45,986 nucleotides of DNA from contig SKGQ01000004.1 of the NCBI GenBank assembly GCA_007117515.1, positions 1 through 45,986 of the forward strand, written 5' to 3'. A model generated the notes under the pieces. That model was not told where the DNA came from. It saw nothing but the letters and a program-made list of their open reading frames with translations, and made no database searches. Origin of the DNA: Ectothiorhodospiraceae bacterium. GTDB lineage: Bacteria > Pseudomonadota > Gammaproteobacteria > Nitrococcales > Aquisalimonadaceae. A program made the position numbers and the translations under genes. Each line of letters opens with the position of its first letter. Position 1 is the first letter of the stretch. Of the stretch, positions 36,452 through 44,935 are shown piece by piece.

Positions 36452-38668
36452 TCAGTTGCCCGAGCCGGTGTGCCGAACCTCGTCGCTGGCCGGTGCCACG
36501 GAGACTGCGCTGTACTTGAACGACGGGATCTTTCCCTGAGGGTCGACGGCCGGATCGGTCAGCACGTTGGCACAGGCCTCGCGGAAGTGCATCGGGATGA
36601 ACACGGAGCCCTCGGCAACACGATCCATCAACTGCGCCTTGAGCTGGATGACACCGCGACGGGAGCGCACTTCCACCATCTGACCGTCAGTGATATGCAG
36701 TGAGACCGCATCGTTCGGGTTGATCTCGACAAAGGCCTCCGGGCTGATGCTGTGCAGTGCCGTGGACCGCCGGGTCATGCTGCCGGTGTGCCAGTGTTCG
36801 AGCATTCGGCCGGTATTCAGCACCAGCGGATACTCGGTATCAACCTTCTCGTGCGGCGGGCTCTGCCGGGCAGCGACCAGCTTGGCCTTGCCATTGGGCC
36901 GCGGGAAGCTTTCGGTGAAGACGATACGCTCGCCCTCGGAGTTGTCCGGATCATGGCAGGGATACCACTTGCCATCCCGTCCCAGCACCTCATGGCTCAG
37001 GTTCTGATACTCGGTCGTGCAGCCGACGAACTCGTCGAACACATCCGACACCGAGGCGTAGTCCATGTCCGCACCCAGGCGCTTGCCGATCTCGCAGATC
37101 AACTCCCAGTCCTGGCGGGCATCACCCGGCAGGGCCAGCGCCGGCCGGCCGATCTGCACCCGGCGGTCGGTGTTGGTGTAGGTACCAAGCTTCTCCATGA
37201 AGGAACTGCCGGGCAGGATCACATCCGCGAACTCGGCGGTTTCGGTCATGAAAATGTCCTGCACCACCAGGAAGTCCAGCGCCATCAGCCCCTTGCGCAC
37301 CTTGTTGGTGTCCGGATCGGAAACGAACGGGTTTTCGCCCTGGACGTACATGCCCTTGATGCTGCCGTCCAGCGCACCGCTCATGATCTCGGTGACCGTC
37401 AGGCCCGGGTTCGGCGACAGTTCGGTTTTCCAGTAGGCCTCGAACTTCTTCTGGATCTCCGGATCGTTGACCGGCTGGTAGTCCGGATAGACCATCGGGA
37501 TCAGCCCCGCATCGGAGGCACCCTGCACGTTGTTCTGGCCGCGCAACGGATGCAGCCCGGTGCCCGGCTTGCCGACATTGCCGGTGATCATCGCCATGGC
37601 GATGATGCAGCGCGAGTTATCCGTGCCATGGGTGTGCTGACTGATGCCCATGCCCCAGAAGAACATCGAGCGCCGGTCAGCACTCAGCAGGCGAGCCGCC
37701 TCGATCAGGTCATCCTTGTCCACGCCGCAGAGGTTGGCGACCACCTCCGGCGAGTACTCTTCAACGGTCTCGCGAATCTCGTCGAAGCCCTCGGTCCGGT
37801 TATCGATGAACTCGTGGTCGATCAGGTCTTCCTTGATCAGCACGTGCATCATGCCGTTGAACAGCGCCACGTCCGTGCCCGGATGGATCTGCAGATAGAT
37901 CGCTGCGTGATCCGCCAGCCGCGGACGGCGCGTATTCACGATCACCAGCTTTGTGCCCTTTTCGGCAGCTTCCTTGATGAAGGTGGCGGCCACCGGATGG
38001 TTCTCGGTGGGGTTGCAGCCAGCGAGCAGGGCGGTGTCGGCGTTCTCTATGTCCCGCACCACATTGGTCACGGCACCGGAGCCAACGCCCTCCAGCAGGG
38101 CGGCCACCGAAGAGGCGTGGCACAACCGTGTGCAATGATCGACGTTGTTGGTGCGGAAGCCGGTGCGGACCAGCTTCTGAAACAGATAGGCTTCTTCGTT
38201 GGAGCCCTTGGCCGAGCCGAAACCGGCCAGCGAATCACCACCGTGGGTGTCGCGGATCTCGCCGAGCTTGCGGCCCACAAGCTCCAGCGCTTCTTCCCAG
38301 CTTGCTTCCCTGAAATGCGGCATGACGTCGTCATAGTCAACGATGCCGCCGGGCTTGCGCTTGCCACCGCGTTCGCCTTTGACGTCTGCCGACAGCGCTG
38401 TCTTCGGGTAGCTGTCTTCGCGCCGGATCAGCGGCTTGGTCAGACGCTGTGCATGCATTGCGTAGTCATAGCCGTAACGGCCCTTGACGCAGAGGCGGCC
38501 GGAGTTGGCGGCGCCATCGCGGCCGCTGACATCCAGGATCCGGCGCTGCTCGCTGTCAACCCGATAGGTCAGGGCGCAGCCCACGCCACAGTAGGGACAA
38601 AGGGAGTCGACACCCTTGAAGCCAACGGCCTTGCGGGCTTCACCAGTGGAACCGGGAATCTTGCGCAT
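36452..38668 (-). CDS. fdhA: Formate dehydrogenase catalytic subunit (Mo/W)
   Basis: Oxidises formate to CO2 at a bis-pterin molybdenum or tungsten centre in the cytoplasm. The 738-residue protein starts with a [4Fe-4S] domain (CPYCGVGC and LCVKGRYG). The active site is Cys183-His184 (RLCHASS), a Cys enzyme rather than a selenoenzyme. Molybdopterin-binding segments such as LLAGCNPTENHPVA and LHPLRGQNNVQGASDAG follow, and the C-terminal cap is present (LNTGRMLEHWHTGSMTRRS). It lacks the NuoG-like N-terminal iron-sulfur domain found in the long fused forms; here that is a separate gene just upstream. AAGGAGAGG lies 7 bases before the ATG. The metal cannot be read from sequence. Confidence 0.93.
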   Translation of the reverse strand: MRKIPGSTGEARKAVGFKGVDSLCPYCGVGCALTYRVDSEQRRILDVSGRDGAANSGRLCVKGRYGYDYAMHAQRLTKPLIRREDSYPKTALSADVKGERGGKRKPGGIVDYDDVMPHFREASWEEALELVGRKLGEIRDTHGGDSLAGFGSAKGSNEEAYLFQKLVRTGFRTNNVDHCTRLCHASSVAALLEGVGSGAVTNVVRDIENADTALLAGCNPTENHPVAATFIKEAAEKGTKLVIVNTRRPRLADHAAIYLQIHPGTDVALFNGMMHVLIKEDLIDHEFIDNRTEGFDEIRETVEEYSPEVVANLCGVDKDDLIEAARLLSADRRSMFFWGMGISQHTHGTDNSRCIIAMAMITGNVGKPGTGLHPLRGQNNVQGASDAGLIPMVYPDYQPVNDPEIQKKFEAYWKTELSPNPGLTVTEIMSGALDGSIKGMYVQGENPFVSDPDTNKVRKGLMALDFLVVQDIFMTETAEFADVILPGSSFMEKLGTYTNTDRRVQIGRPALALPGDARQDWELICEIGKRLGADMDYASVSDVFDEFVGCTTEYQNLSHEVLGRDGKWYPCHDPDNSEGERIVFTESFPRPNGKAKLVAARQSPPHEKVDTEYPLVLNTGRMLEHWHTGSMTRRSTALHSISPEAFVEINPNDAVSLHITDGQMVEVRSRRGVIQLKAQLMDRVAEGSVFIPMHFREACANVLTDPAVDPQGKIPSFKYSAVSVAPASDEVRHTGSGN

Positions 38669-38696
38669 GATGAATCCTCTCCTTCGCGGACAGCCT

Positions 38697-39374
38697 TCAG
38701 TCGCTGCCCAGCGGCTCCAGTTTAAGGTCGGCCAGTGCGCGGTTGGTCAACGCACCGGTGGGACATACGGCCATGCATTCGCCGCAGGACACGCAGGTGC
38801 TCTCGCCCATCGCCGTGTCCAGGTCAAAGGCGATTCGTGTGCCGTAGCCCTTGCCGGACCGGGTAATTACATCGTTATGCTGCAACTCGTTACAGCCCCT
38901 CACACAGCGGTCGCAGAGAATGCAGGCCTGGTGATCGACGGCGATCACCGGCGAGGTGAGATCCACGCCCTGTGGTCGCCCGCTGGCACCATCCCGCAGG
39001 CGGACCTCCGTTATGCCGTAATCGCGGGCCATGTTCAGTAACTCATCGTCACCGGTGGCGGCATCGCGAGCGCTGTCCTCAGGATAGTCGGAAAGCAGCA
39101 TCTCCAACAGCATGCGGCGATGCTTCTCGACTTTCTCCGAGCGCGTGTTCACTTCCATGCCGTCATCACAGGGACGCACGCAGGAGGCCTGCAGATTGCG
39201 TGCGCCGGTATCGACAACGCACATCCGGCAGACGCCCACCGGACGCATGCGCGGGCTGTGGCAGAGCACCGGAATATCGATGCCGAGTTCGCGGGCCGCA
39301 TCCCAGATGGTGGTGCCGGCAGGAACTTCGATGGCCTTGCCGTCGATGGTCAGCTTGACGGTGTCGTTGCTCAT
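38697..39374 (-). CDS. Formate dehydrogenase iron-sulfur subunit (NuoG/HoxU-like)
   Basis: This 225-residue electron-transfer subunit corresponds to the N-terminal domain of NuoG or HoxU. It has a [2Fe-2S] ferredoxin domain (VLCHSPRMRPVGVCRMCVVD plus a later Cys in QASCVRPC) and two [4Fe-4S] clusters (CILCDRCVRGC and CVSCGECMAVCP). The usual His-Cys3 cluster motif after EMLLSD is lost: the segment reads DYPEDSARDAATG, without His or Cys. It links the NADH subunit upstream to the catalytic subunit downstream. Its start overlaps the upstream stop by four bases (ATGA). Confidence 0.9.
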   Translation of the reverse strand: MSNDTVKLTIDGKAIEVPAGTTIWDAARELGIDIPVLCHSPRMRPVGVCRMCVVDTGARNLQASCVRPCDDGMEVNTRSEKVEKHRRMLLEMLLSDYPEDSARDAATGDDELLNMARDYGITEVRLRDGASGRPQGVDLTSPVIAVDHQACILCDRCVRGCNELQHNDVITRSGKGYGTRIAFDLDTAMGESTCVSCGECMAVCPTGALTNRALADLKLEPLGSD

Positions 39375-40996
39375 GCGTCCTCCTTCTTTCCAAGCCGCTG
39401 AGCGACCTCCGGAAACATTTCCATTACCCCGGTTACCGGTGACAGCGCCACCTGACCGAGGCCGCAGATCGAGGTCTGGGCCAGGGTGTCATCAAGTTCA
39501 TGCAGCAGCCCGGCCAGCCCGTCCTCGATATCGCCCTTGAGCGCGTCCTCGAGCATGGCCACTGCCTTGCTGCTGCCAACGCGGCAGGGCACACACTTGC
39601 CACAGGATTCGTTGCGGAAGAAGCGCGCCTGGGCGGTCGCCAGATCCAGCAGATCGCGACCTTCGGCGACGGCAACAAAGGCGCCGGAGCCGAGCGCGCT
39701 GCCAGCCTTCTGCATGGCGTCGAAATCCAGTGGCGTATTGGCCCTGTCGGCAGGCAGGAAGCGGGTCGAGGCGCCGCCCGGCGAGAATGCCAGCAGTTGT
39801 CCGCCATCGGCCACACCACCGGCACGGGCAATCAGGTCAGCCACCGTGGTGCCCATCGGCACGCAATACACACCAGGATTGGCGACATCGCCGGAGACCG
39901 CCATGTACTTCAGCCCGGGACAGTCGTTGACACCCTGGTTCTGCCACCACTCGCCACCGTTCTGCAGAATCATCGGCACCGCGGCGAAGGTTTCCACGTT
40001 GTTCATCAATGTCGGCAGCCCATTGAGGCCGACATTGGTCGGAAACGGCGGTTTGTTGCGAGGTTCGCCGCGCTTGTCTTCCAGTGCTTCCAGCAGCGCC
40101 GTCTCTTCCCCCAGGATGTAGCCACCGGGGGAGATAAAGACTTCCATATCGAAGGGCTTGCCGGGGCCGAAGGCGTCAGGCCCGAGCACACCCAGTTCCC
40201 GTGCCCGAATCAGCTCGTGGCGAAGGATCTCGGCGGCCTCACCATATTCATGGCGCAGGTAGACGATGCCGCGCTCGGCCTCGATGACCCAGCCGCCAAT
40301 GATCATGCCCTCGATCATCAGATGCGGCAGCGTTTCCATGATGCAGCGATCCTTGAAGGTGCCCGGCTCGCTCTCGTCTGCATTGCAGACCAGTTGCTTC
40401 GGACCACCCTTGGCGCCGCGGGTGAAGGCCCATTTCATGCCGGTGGGGAAGCCTGCGCCGCCCATGCCCCGCAGACCCGAGGCCTTGAGCTCGTCAATGA
40501 CAGTGTCGCGGCCGGCATCGGCGGCGCCATCACGCAGTTTGCGGAATACGCCGTAGTGAGCGTCGGCGGTCGGATAAGGGTCGGTGGCGGCGTCAACCGC
40601 TCGCATGACCTTCTGCTCCCGCGGTTGACCGCTCAGCGCCAGCTTTACCTCGGTGGCATTGCTGGCGGCGTGGTGGTGGTCCACCAGCGCCACCGGCGCC
40701 TGCTCGCAGCGTCCGAGGCAGGAGACTTCGCGCACCTCCACATCCGGATCCTGCTTCAGTTCCTCAAGCAGCGTCTCGCGAAATGCCGGTGCGCCCTGCA
40801 TGCGGCAGACGACGTCACGACAGACCTCGACCACGTGTTTGGCTCCGGGCTTCTCCTGAAAAACGGGGTAGAAGCTCCGCAGGCCCTCCAGCCGGTACAG
40901 CGGTTCACCGGTTTCTTTCGCCAGCTGCTTGAGCGTCTCGTCGCTCAGCCAGCCCTCTCGCTCCTGCAAAGCGAGCATTGTTTGCAACAACTTCAT
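39371..40996 (-). CDS. fdhB: NAD-reducing formate dehydrogenase subunit (NuoE-NuoF fusion)
   Basis: This 541-residue subunit passes electrons from formate oxidation to NAD+. Residues 1-150 are NuoE-like, with [2Fe-2S] ligands in VCRDVVCRM and SCLGRCEQAP. Residues 190-541 are NuoF-like: GMGGAGFPTGMKW (FMN/NADH), CNADESEPGTFKDR and the [4Fe-4S] CGKCVPCRVGS with a later Cys in SICGLGQVA. The E-F fusion resembles the beta subunit of the tungsten-type Fdh1 of Methylorubrum. The start at 40996 (MKLLQTMLALQERE) is fixed by the sigma-54 promoter just upstream and by GGAG 9 bases before it. The longer open frame to 41068 includes the promoter. Confidence 0.93.
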   Translation of the reverse strand: MKLLQTMLALQEREGWLSDETLKQLAKETGEPLYRLEGLRSFYPVFQEKPGAKHVVEVCRDVVCRMQGAPAFRETLLEELKQDPDVEVREVSCLGRCEQAPVALVDHHHAASNATEVKLALSGQPREQKVMRAVDAATDPYPTADAHYGVFRKLRDGAADAGRDTVIDELKASGLRGMGGAGFPTGMKWAFTRGAKGGPKQLVCNADESEPGTFKDRCIMETLPHLMIEGMIIGGWVIEAERGIVYLRHEYGEAAEILRHELIRARELGVLGPDAFGPGKPFDMEVFISPGGYILGEETALLEALEDKRGEPRNKPPFPTNVGLNGLPTLMNNVETFAAVPMILQNGGEWWQNQGVNDCPGLKYMAVSGDVANPGVYCVPMGTTVADLIARAGGVADGGQLLAFSPGGASTRFLPADRANTPLDFDAMQKAGSALGSGAFVAVAEGRDLLDLATAQARFFRNESCGKCVPCRVGSSKAVAMLEDALKGDIEDGLAGLLHELDDTLAQTSICGLGQVALSPVTGVMEMFPEVAQRLGKKEDA

Positions 40997-41032
40997 TCCG
41001 GAACGCTCCGTCCAAAAGATCTTAAAATTATT

Positions 41033-41048
41033 TGCAATGCCCGTGCCG
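41033..41048 (-). promoter_or_regulatory. Sigma-54 promoter of the formate dehydrogenase operon
   Basis: Read on the minus strand, CGGCACGGGCATTGCA has the invariant GG (41047-41046) and GC (41035-41034) exactly 10 bases apart, and full TTGCA. Transcription would start near 41022, about 26 bases before the ATG at 40996. Confidence 0.85.
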
Positions 41049-41123
41049 CTGAATTTCGGACCGGTCATGCACTATGTCCTGCCGGCCGCTGCTGCCATTG
41101 TGACGCAGGCTGAACAGGCTGTA

Positions 41124-41137
41124 CCTTGGACGCACTG
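41124..41137 (+). promoter_or_regulatory. Candidate activator site (14-base word, copy 2)
   Basis: CCTTGGACGCACTG is identical to 22914-22927. It lies 76 bases upstream of the -24 element of the fdh sigma-54 promoter, in the opposite orientation relative to the promoter from copy 1. A GGACGCAC...GTGTACGTCC dyad (41128-41159) overlaps it. Confidence 0.55.
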
Positions 41138-41185
41138 ACACGTCAAAATGTGTACGTCCGCTGAACCCCAAAGGAGTTCCAAATC

Positions 41186-41572
41186 ATGACCAGCAGTGAT
41201 CGCCGCCAGGACACCGTCTACGACGAGGAAACCATCAAGGCCCGTCTGGCCGAGGAGCTTCCCAACTGGTACTTCGAAAATGGCTGGATCCGCCGCAAGT
41301 ACAAGACCTCCGGCTGGAAATCCACTCTGATGGTGATAAATACCGTCGGCCATCTGGCCGAGGCCGCGTTCCACCATCCTGACATTTCGGCGTCTTATGC
41401 CTTTGTCGTGGTCAAGCTCATGAATCATGCCGCCAAGGGCGTCACCGACAAGGACTTCGAACTGGCCCGCAAGATCGAAGACGTCGTCATGTGGCAGCCG
41501 GGCCAGATCGAGGGCGGCTCCCTTGAAGGCACGCCGGACGATCCGCGTTTCAAGTACATCAAATACGATTGA
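41186..41572 (+). CDS. Pterin-4a-carbinolamine dehydratase-like protein
   Basis: This 128-residue protein of the PCD/DCoH family dehydrates 4a-hydroxytetrahydropterin in other organisms. The full active-site pattern is intact: EAAFHHPD, then Tyr after five residues, the third His in LMNHAAKGVT, and Asp in DKDF. No phenylalanine hydroxylase gene is nearby. It lies between formate dehydrogenase and the fhc genes, divergent from fdh, so a role with tetrahydromethanopterin is possible; that is inference. AAGGAG lies 8 bases before the ATG. It converges with fhcC. Confidence 0.85.
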   Translation: MTSSDRRQDTVYDEETIKARLAEELPNWYFENGWIRRKYKTSGWKSTLMVINTVGHLAEAAFHHPDISASYAFVVVKLMNHAAKGVTDKDFELARKIEDVVMWQPGQIEGGSLEGTPDDPRFKYIKYD

Positions 41573-41586
41573 GCAGCCGCGCGGGT

Positions 41587-42399
41587 TCAATCCCGCAGCA
41601 GGAGTATTTCACCAAGCCCCTGAACACTGCGATCGCCAAGCCAGCGCTGGACCCGTTTCGGGTTCAGCGCGGCGAACGGGCCATCCAGCTCCCGCCAGGC
41701 CCTGCTCATCAAGGCCAGAATCGACAATGCATGTTCGCCATTGTCGCGAAACAGCGGTGACAGGTTGGTCGGCGGTTGCCGCAGCAGAATCGTGCCACGG
41801 CGCATGGCCCAGCCGAGGCCATCGCCCGTGCTGCCTAGAACGGCGATGGTGCCGGCGCGCATCCTGGCTGCTGTCCAGGCACCGCAGTTTCCTTCGATGA
41901 GCACCGAGCCGCGCCGCATGCGCTCACCGACCCGATCACCGGCGTTGCCGCGGACCAGCAGCAGCCCGCCTTCCATGCCGTATTTCTCGCCCGGTCGGGC
42001 TGCGGCTACGCAATCGCCGGCATCACCGTCGATGACGAGACGGCCGCCGCGCATGGCGTTGCCGGCGTACTCGCCGGCATCCCCCGTAATATGCAGTTTG
42101 CCGCCGCGCATCTTGCGCCCGGCGTACGGACCGGCAGATCCGTGGACGCTGATCTGGCCCTCGGTCATGCCGTAGCCGATACCCCACAGACTGGCGCAGT
42201 CGGTTTCGAAAACCAGTGCATCGCAGGGCGTGCCGTTAATCTCGAAGACGTCGCCGAGTGGCAGCCGTTCGGCACCTTTCCAGACCTGGATCTCGGCAAT
42301 GGCGTCCGCGGTCAACTCACGCAGTCGCTCCGGCACCAGGTGACTGACATCAACCGTCGACGCGGTTGATTCCCGCAGGCGCAGGCTCAGTGCCGTCAT
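41587..42399 (-). CDS. fhcC: Formyltransferase/hydrolase complex subunit C
   Basis: Subunit of the Fhc complex, which converts formyl-H4MPT to formate through a methanofuran analogue. The 270-residue protein is a beta-helix made of glycine-rich repeats (for example YAGRKMRGGKLHITGDAG, YAGNAMRGGRLVIDGDAG, VGERMRRGSVLIEGNCG), like FwdC/GltB C-terminal domains. Its start overlaps the fhcD stop by ATGA. It is last in the fhcB-A-D-C order visible here. Confidence 0.95.
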   Translation of the reverse strand: MTALSLRLRESTASTVDVSHLVPERLRELTADAIAEIQVWKGAERLPLGDVFEINGTPCDALVFETDCASLWGIGYGMTEGQISVHGSAGPYAGRKMRGGKLHITGDAGEYAGNAMRGGRLVIDGDAGDCVAAARPGEKYGMEGGLLLVRGNAGDRVGERMRRGSVLIEGNCGAWTAARMRAGTIAVLGSTGDGLGWAMRRGTILLRQPPTNLSPLFRDNGEHALSILALMSRAWRELDGPFAALNPKRVQRWLGDRSVQGLGEILLLRD

Positions 42400-43295
42400 G
42401 CCATCACCTCCCGCAGATGGAAATGGTGCTTGCCGAGTTTGCCGCCGTAGTTGCCCGCGGTGACGCTCAGCACGCCCTGCTCGCTGCCGCGCGCGGTGAT
42501 TGCCTGAATACCGCTGCGCATGGCGCGTGAAACGTGCTCCGGGGTGAGGCCGTTGACCACGATCTCGAGTACCGCACCCACGTCCGGGCCAAGCTCGCTG
42601 CGCGGTGAAACCCCACGCAGGGTCGGACAGTAGGCATCGTTGCTCGAGGCCATCAGTGCCTTGTACTGGGAGCCAACCTTGGAGCCGGAACGGACCACAC
42701 CGCCGGGAAACGGCATGATCACGCCGGCTTCCTGTTTCATCGCAGCTACCGCATCAGAGGCTGCATCCAGCGCGTCGCGGTGACTGCGCGCGGTGAAGAT
42801 CAGGTTACCGCCACCCACGGATGACACCATGCCGGTGGATTCCTGACAGATGAATTCGCCATCCATCACCGGCACCCGCCAGTAGCGCACACCATCAACC
42901 ACCTTGGATGCCTGATAGCCATCGCCGAAGAAGCGGATCTGGCTACCCATCGGTACCTGGCGCTCGCCCTCGATGCCGGCGTATATCGCTGAACCCGGCG
43001 CAGTCAGCACTGCCTGGCCGACGCGGTTGGATACCTGCTTGCCCAGGTCCTTGCTGCTCATCGCGAACAGCAGGCAGGCCACGCCAGGGCGGCCATCCGG
43101 CGTTTCGTCGGCGCTCAGCTGGGCCTCGATGCCGCCCTCGACGCCGCAGCCAATGACCGAAGTGGCAAAACCGGTAAAGGCAGTCGCCGCGTGGTTGGCC
43201 CAGGTCTCGTCCGGACCGGTGATGATGACGCGCGTGGCCCGCATGTCGAAGGCCTCGGCGTACGTGTCCTCAATGTATACGCCGTTGATCTTCAC
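42396..43295 (-). CDS. fhcD: Formylmethanofuran:H4MPT formyltransferase
   Basis: Transfers the formyl group between tetrahydromethanopterin and the methanofuran analogue. The protein is 299 residues from the GTG at 43295 (KINGVYIEDTYAEAF opening). This start is preferred to the TTG at 43310 because it gives a GTGA overlap with the fhcA stop, and GGAGG lies 5 bases upstream. Conserved segments include GCGVEGGIEA, GRPGVACLLFAMSSKDL and PFPGGVVRSGSKVGS. Confidence 0.96.
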   Translation of the reverse strand: MKINGVYIEDTYAEAFDMRATRVIITGPDETWANHAATAFTGFATSVIGCGVEGGIEAQLSADETPDGRPGVACLLFAMSSKDLGKQVSNRVGQAVLTAPGSAIYAGIEGERQVPMGSQIRFFGDGYQASKVVDGVRYWRVPVMDGEFICQESTGMVSSVGGGNLIFTARSHRDALDAASDAVAAMKQEAGVIMPFPGGVVRSGSKVGSQYKALMASSNDAYCPTLRGVSPRSELGPDVGAVLEIVVNGLTPEHVSRAMRSGIQAITARGSEQGVLSVTAGNYGGKLGKHHFHLREVMA

Positions 43296-44935
43296 CGCTC
43301 CCTCCGACAACTGTAGGCCACCAGTCTGCCGCGACCGTCGCCCTCGATGTCGTCATCGCGGACCGGGTAGTTGGCCAGGCTCATGGCGTAATGCGAACGG
43401 AAATGCTCGTCCAGAGATTTCTCGATGCCGGCATCGTGTTCGGTCCGCATCCAATGGGTCACGCCCCAGGAGATATCGACAATCCCGCCGTTGCGGACCA
43501 CCAGATGGCCGTCCTTGAAAACCATGCTGGCATCGCGGAATACGGCTTCCCAGTCATCGCCCGGCGTGTAAACCGCAATATCCGCCGCCGAGCCCGGCGC
43601 AAGATTGCCGCGGTCAGTCAGCCCCAGGAGCCGTGCCGGGCCCGAGCGGGTGATCACCGCAATCTCGTAGAGGTCGTACTCGCGGTCCATTGATGCCAGG
43701 TGGGTCGCCGTCTGGGCTTCTGCATGAATGCTCGACAGGCGATCGTTACGGAAGCTGCGGTCCATCAGCAGACGGATCAGATGCGGATAGCTGGTGAACG
43801 AGGCGCCGTTCGGATGATCGGTGGTCAGCACCACGCGCCACGGGTCGTTGACGCCGAGGAACAGCTCCAGACCGATGGTCCATTGCAGGGCATTGACGAA
43901 GCTCTTGTCGCGGTACTTGAACGGCACCACGCCACAGCCGGCCTCACATTCCAGATCCGCCGCCAGCCAGCGCTTCGGGTTCGCGTGCTGGTGGGCAGCG
44001 TACTGCAGCATGGCATCGGCCGAGATCGTGCAGGTCTGTCCGAACATCACCTGACCGACGTCGACGCTAACGTTGTCGTGGCTGTTGACGTACTCGGCAA
44101 TCGGCGCGGCTGCCGAGGAAAAACCCATGTCGCCTTCAGTGCCGTAACTGTGGAACTGGAGATGGGTCAGATGCACCGGAATCCCGCCGGTCGCCCCCAT
44201 TGTGGCCAGCGTGGTGTCGACATTGCCCGGGACCCCGAGATTGCAGGTATGAACATGCAGCGGTTTCGGCACGCCAAGTTCCTGCACGGCAGTCGACAGG
44301 GTCTCGAGTACGCGCCGTCCGGTGACGCCGTAATAGGGGTTGGTCTCGTCCAGGTCCATCTTGCGCTGGTTGAACTTGAAGGCGTTGATCCCGCCCGGGT
44401 TGACCACCTTTATGGCCATGCAGCGGGTGGCCTGCAGGATCCAGCTGACGTAATCGTTGATCTGCGCCTGCGGCGCATCGGCGGCCAGCAGCTTGAGCAG
44501 AAAATCGTCGTTCCCGAGCATGGCGAAGCCGCCCTTGTCCATGATCGGGATATCGCCCATTTCCTGGTGCGCGAGGCGGGCGTTGACCGGCAGCAGGGCG
44601 GGCTCGAACACCGCCGTGTAACCCATGCGTGCATATTCCATCCCGGTTTCCCAGGCAGTGGGCACTGGGCCACGCAGGCTGTCCTCGACTTCGGCGCGCA
44701 ATTCCGGTGGCAGCAGCGTGCGAGCGATGTTGACCTTGCCACCACCCACATGGGTGTGCATGTCGATGCCGCCGGCCATGACGATCTTGCCGCGCAAGTC
44801 GTGGGTCTCGTCCGGGCGCGTGTCCGCGCCCGGCGCATCAATGATGCGACCATCCCGGATCCAGATGTCACGGACCTCGCCGTTGATGCCCTGCACCGGA
44901 TCGTAGACGGTGCCGCCACTTAGCAGTGTCAGCAT
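43292..44935 (-). CDS. fhcA: Formyltransferase/hydrolase complex subunit A
   Basis: Amidohydrolase-fold subunit that hydrolyses the formyl group to formate. The 547-residue protein has the metal-binding GGIDMHTHVGGG motif near residue 55, a Lys candidate in CMAIKVVNPGG, PLHVHTCNLGVPGN, HLTHLQFHSYGTEG and the Asp-containing VLTTDHPNGA. Its start overlaps the fhcB stop by 7 bases (ATGCTGA), so the complex is translationally coupled along the operon. Confidence 0.96.
   Translation of the reverse strand: MLTLLSGGTVYDPVQGINGEVRDIWIRDGRIIDAPGADTRPDETHDLRGKIVMAGGIDMHTHVGGGKVNIARTLLPPELRAEVEDSLRGPVPTAWETGMEYARMGYTAVFEPALLPVNARLAHQEMGDIPIMDKGGFAMLGNDDFLLKLLAADAPQAQINDYVSWILQATRCMAIKVVNPGGINAFKFNQRKMDLDETNPYYGVTGRRVLETLSTAVQELGVPKPLHVHTCNLGVPGNVDTTLATMGATGGIPVHLTHLQFHSYGTEGDMGFSSAAAPIAEYVNSHDNVSVDVGQVMFGQTCTISADAMLQYAAHQHANPKRWLAADLECEAGCGVVPFKYRDKSFVNALQWTIGLELFLGVNDPWRVVLTTDHPNGASFTSYPHLIRLLMDRSFRNDRLSSIHAEAQTATHLASMDREYDLYEIAVITRSGPARLLGLTDRGNLAPGSAADIAVYTPGDDWEAVFRDASMVFKDGHLVVRNGGIVDISWGVTHWMRTEHDAGIEKSLDEHFRSHYAMSLANYPVRDDDIEGDGRGRLVAYSCRRER

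Noticed and set aside
41578-41600. tRNA T-arm-like sequence (GGGTTCAATCCCGC)
   Set aside because: The loop is one base short, no other tRNA arms surround it, and the fhcC reading frame runs to its stop within it.
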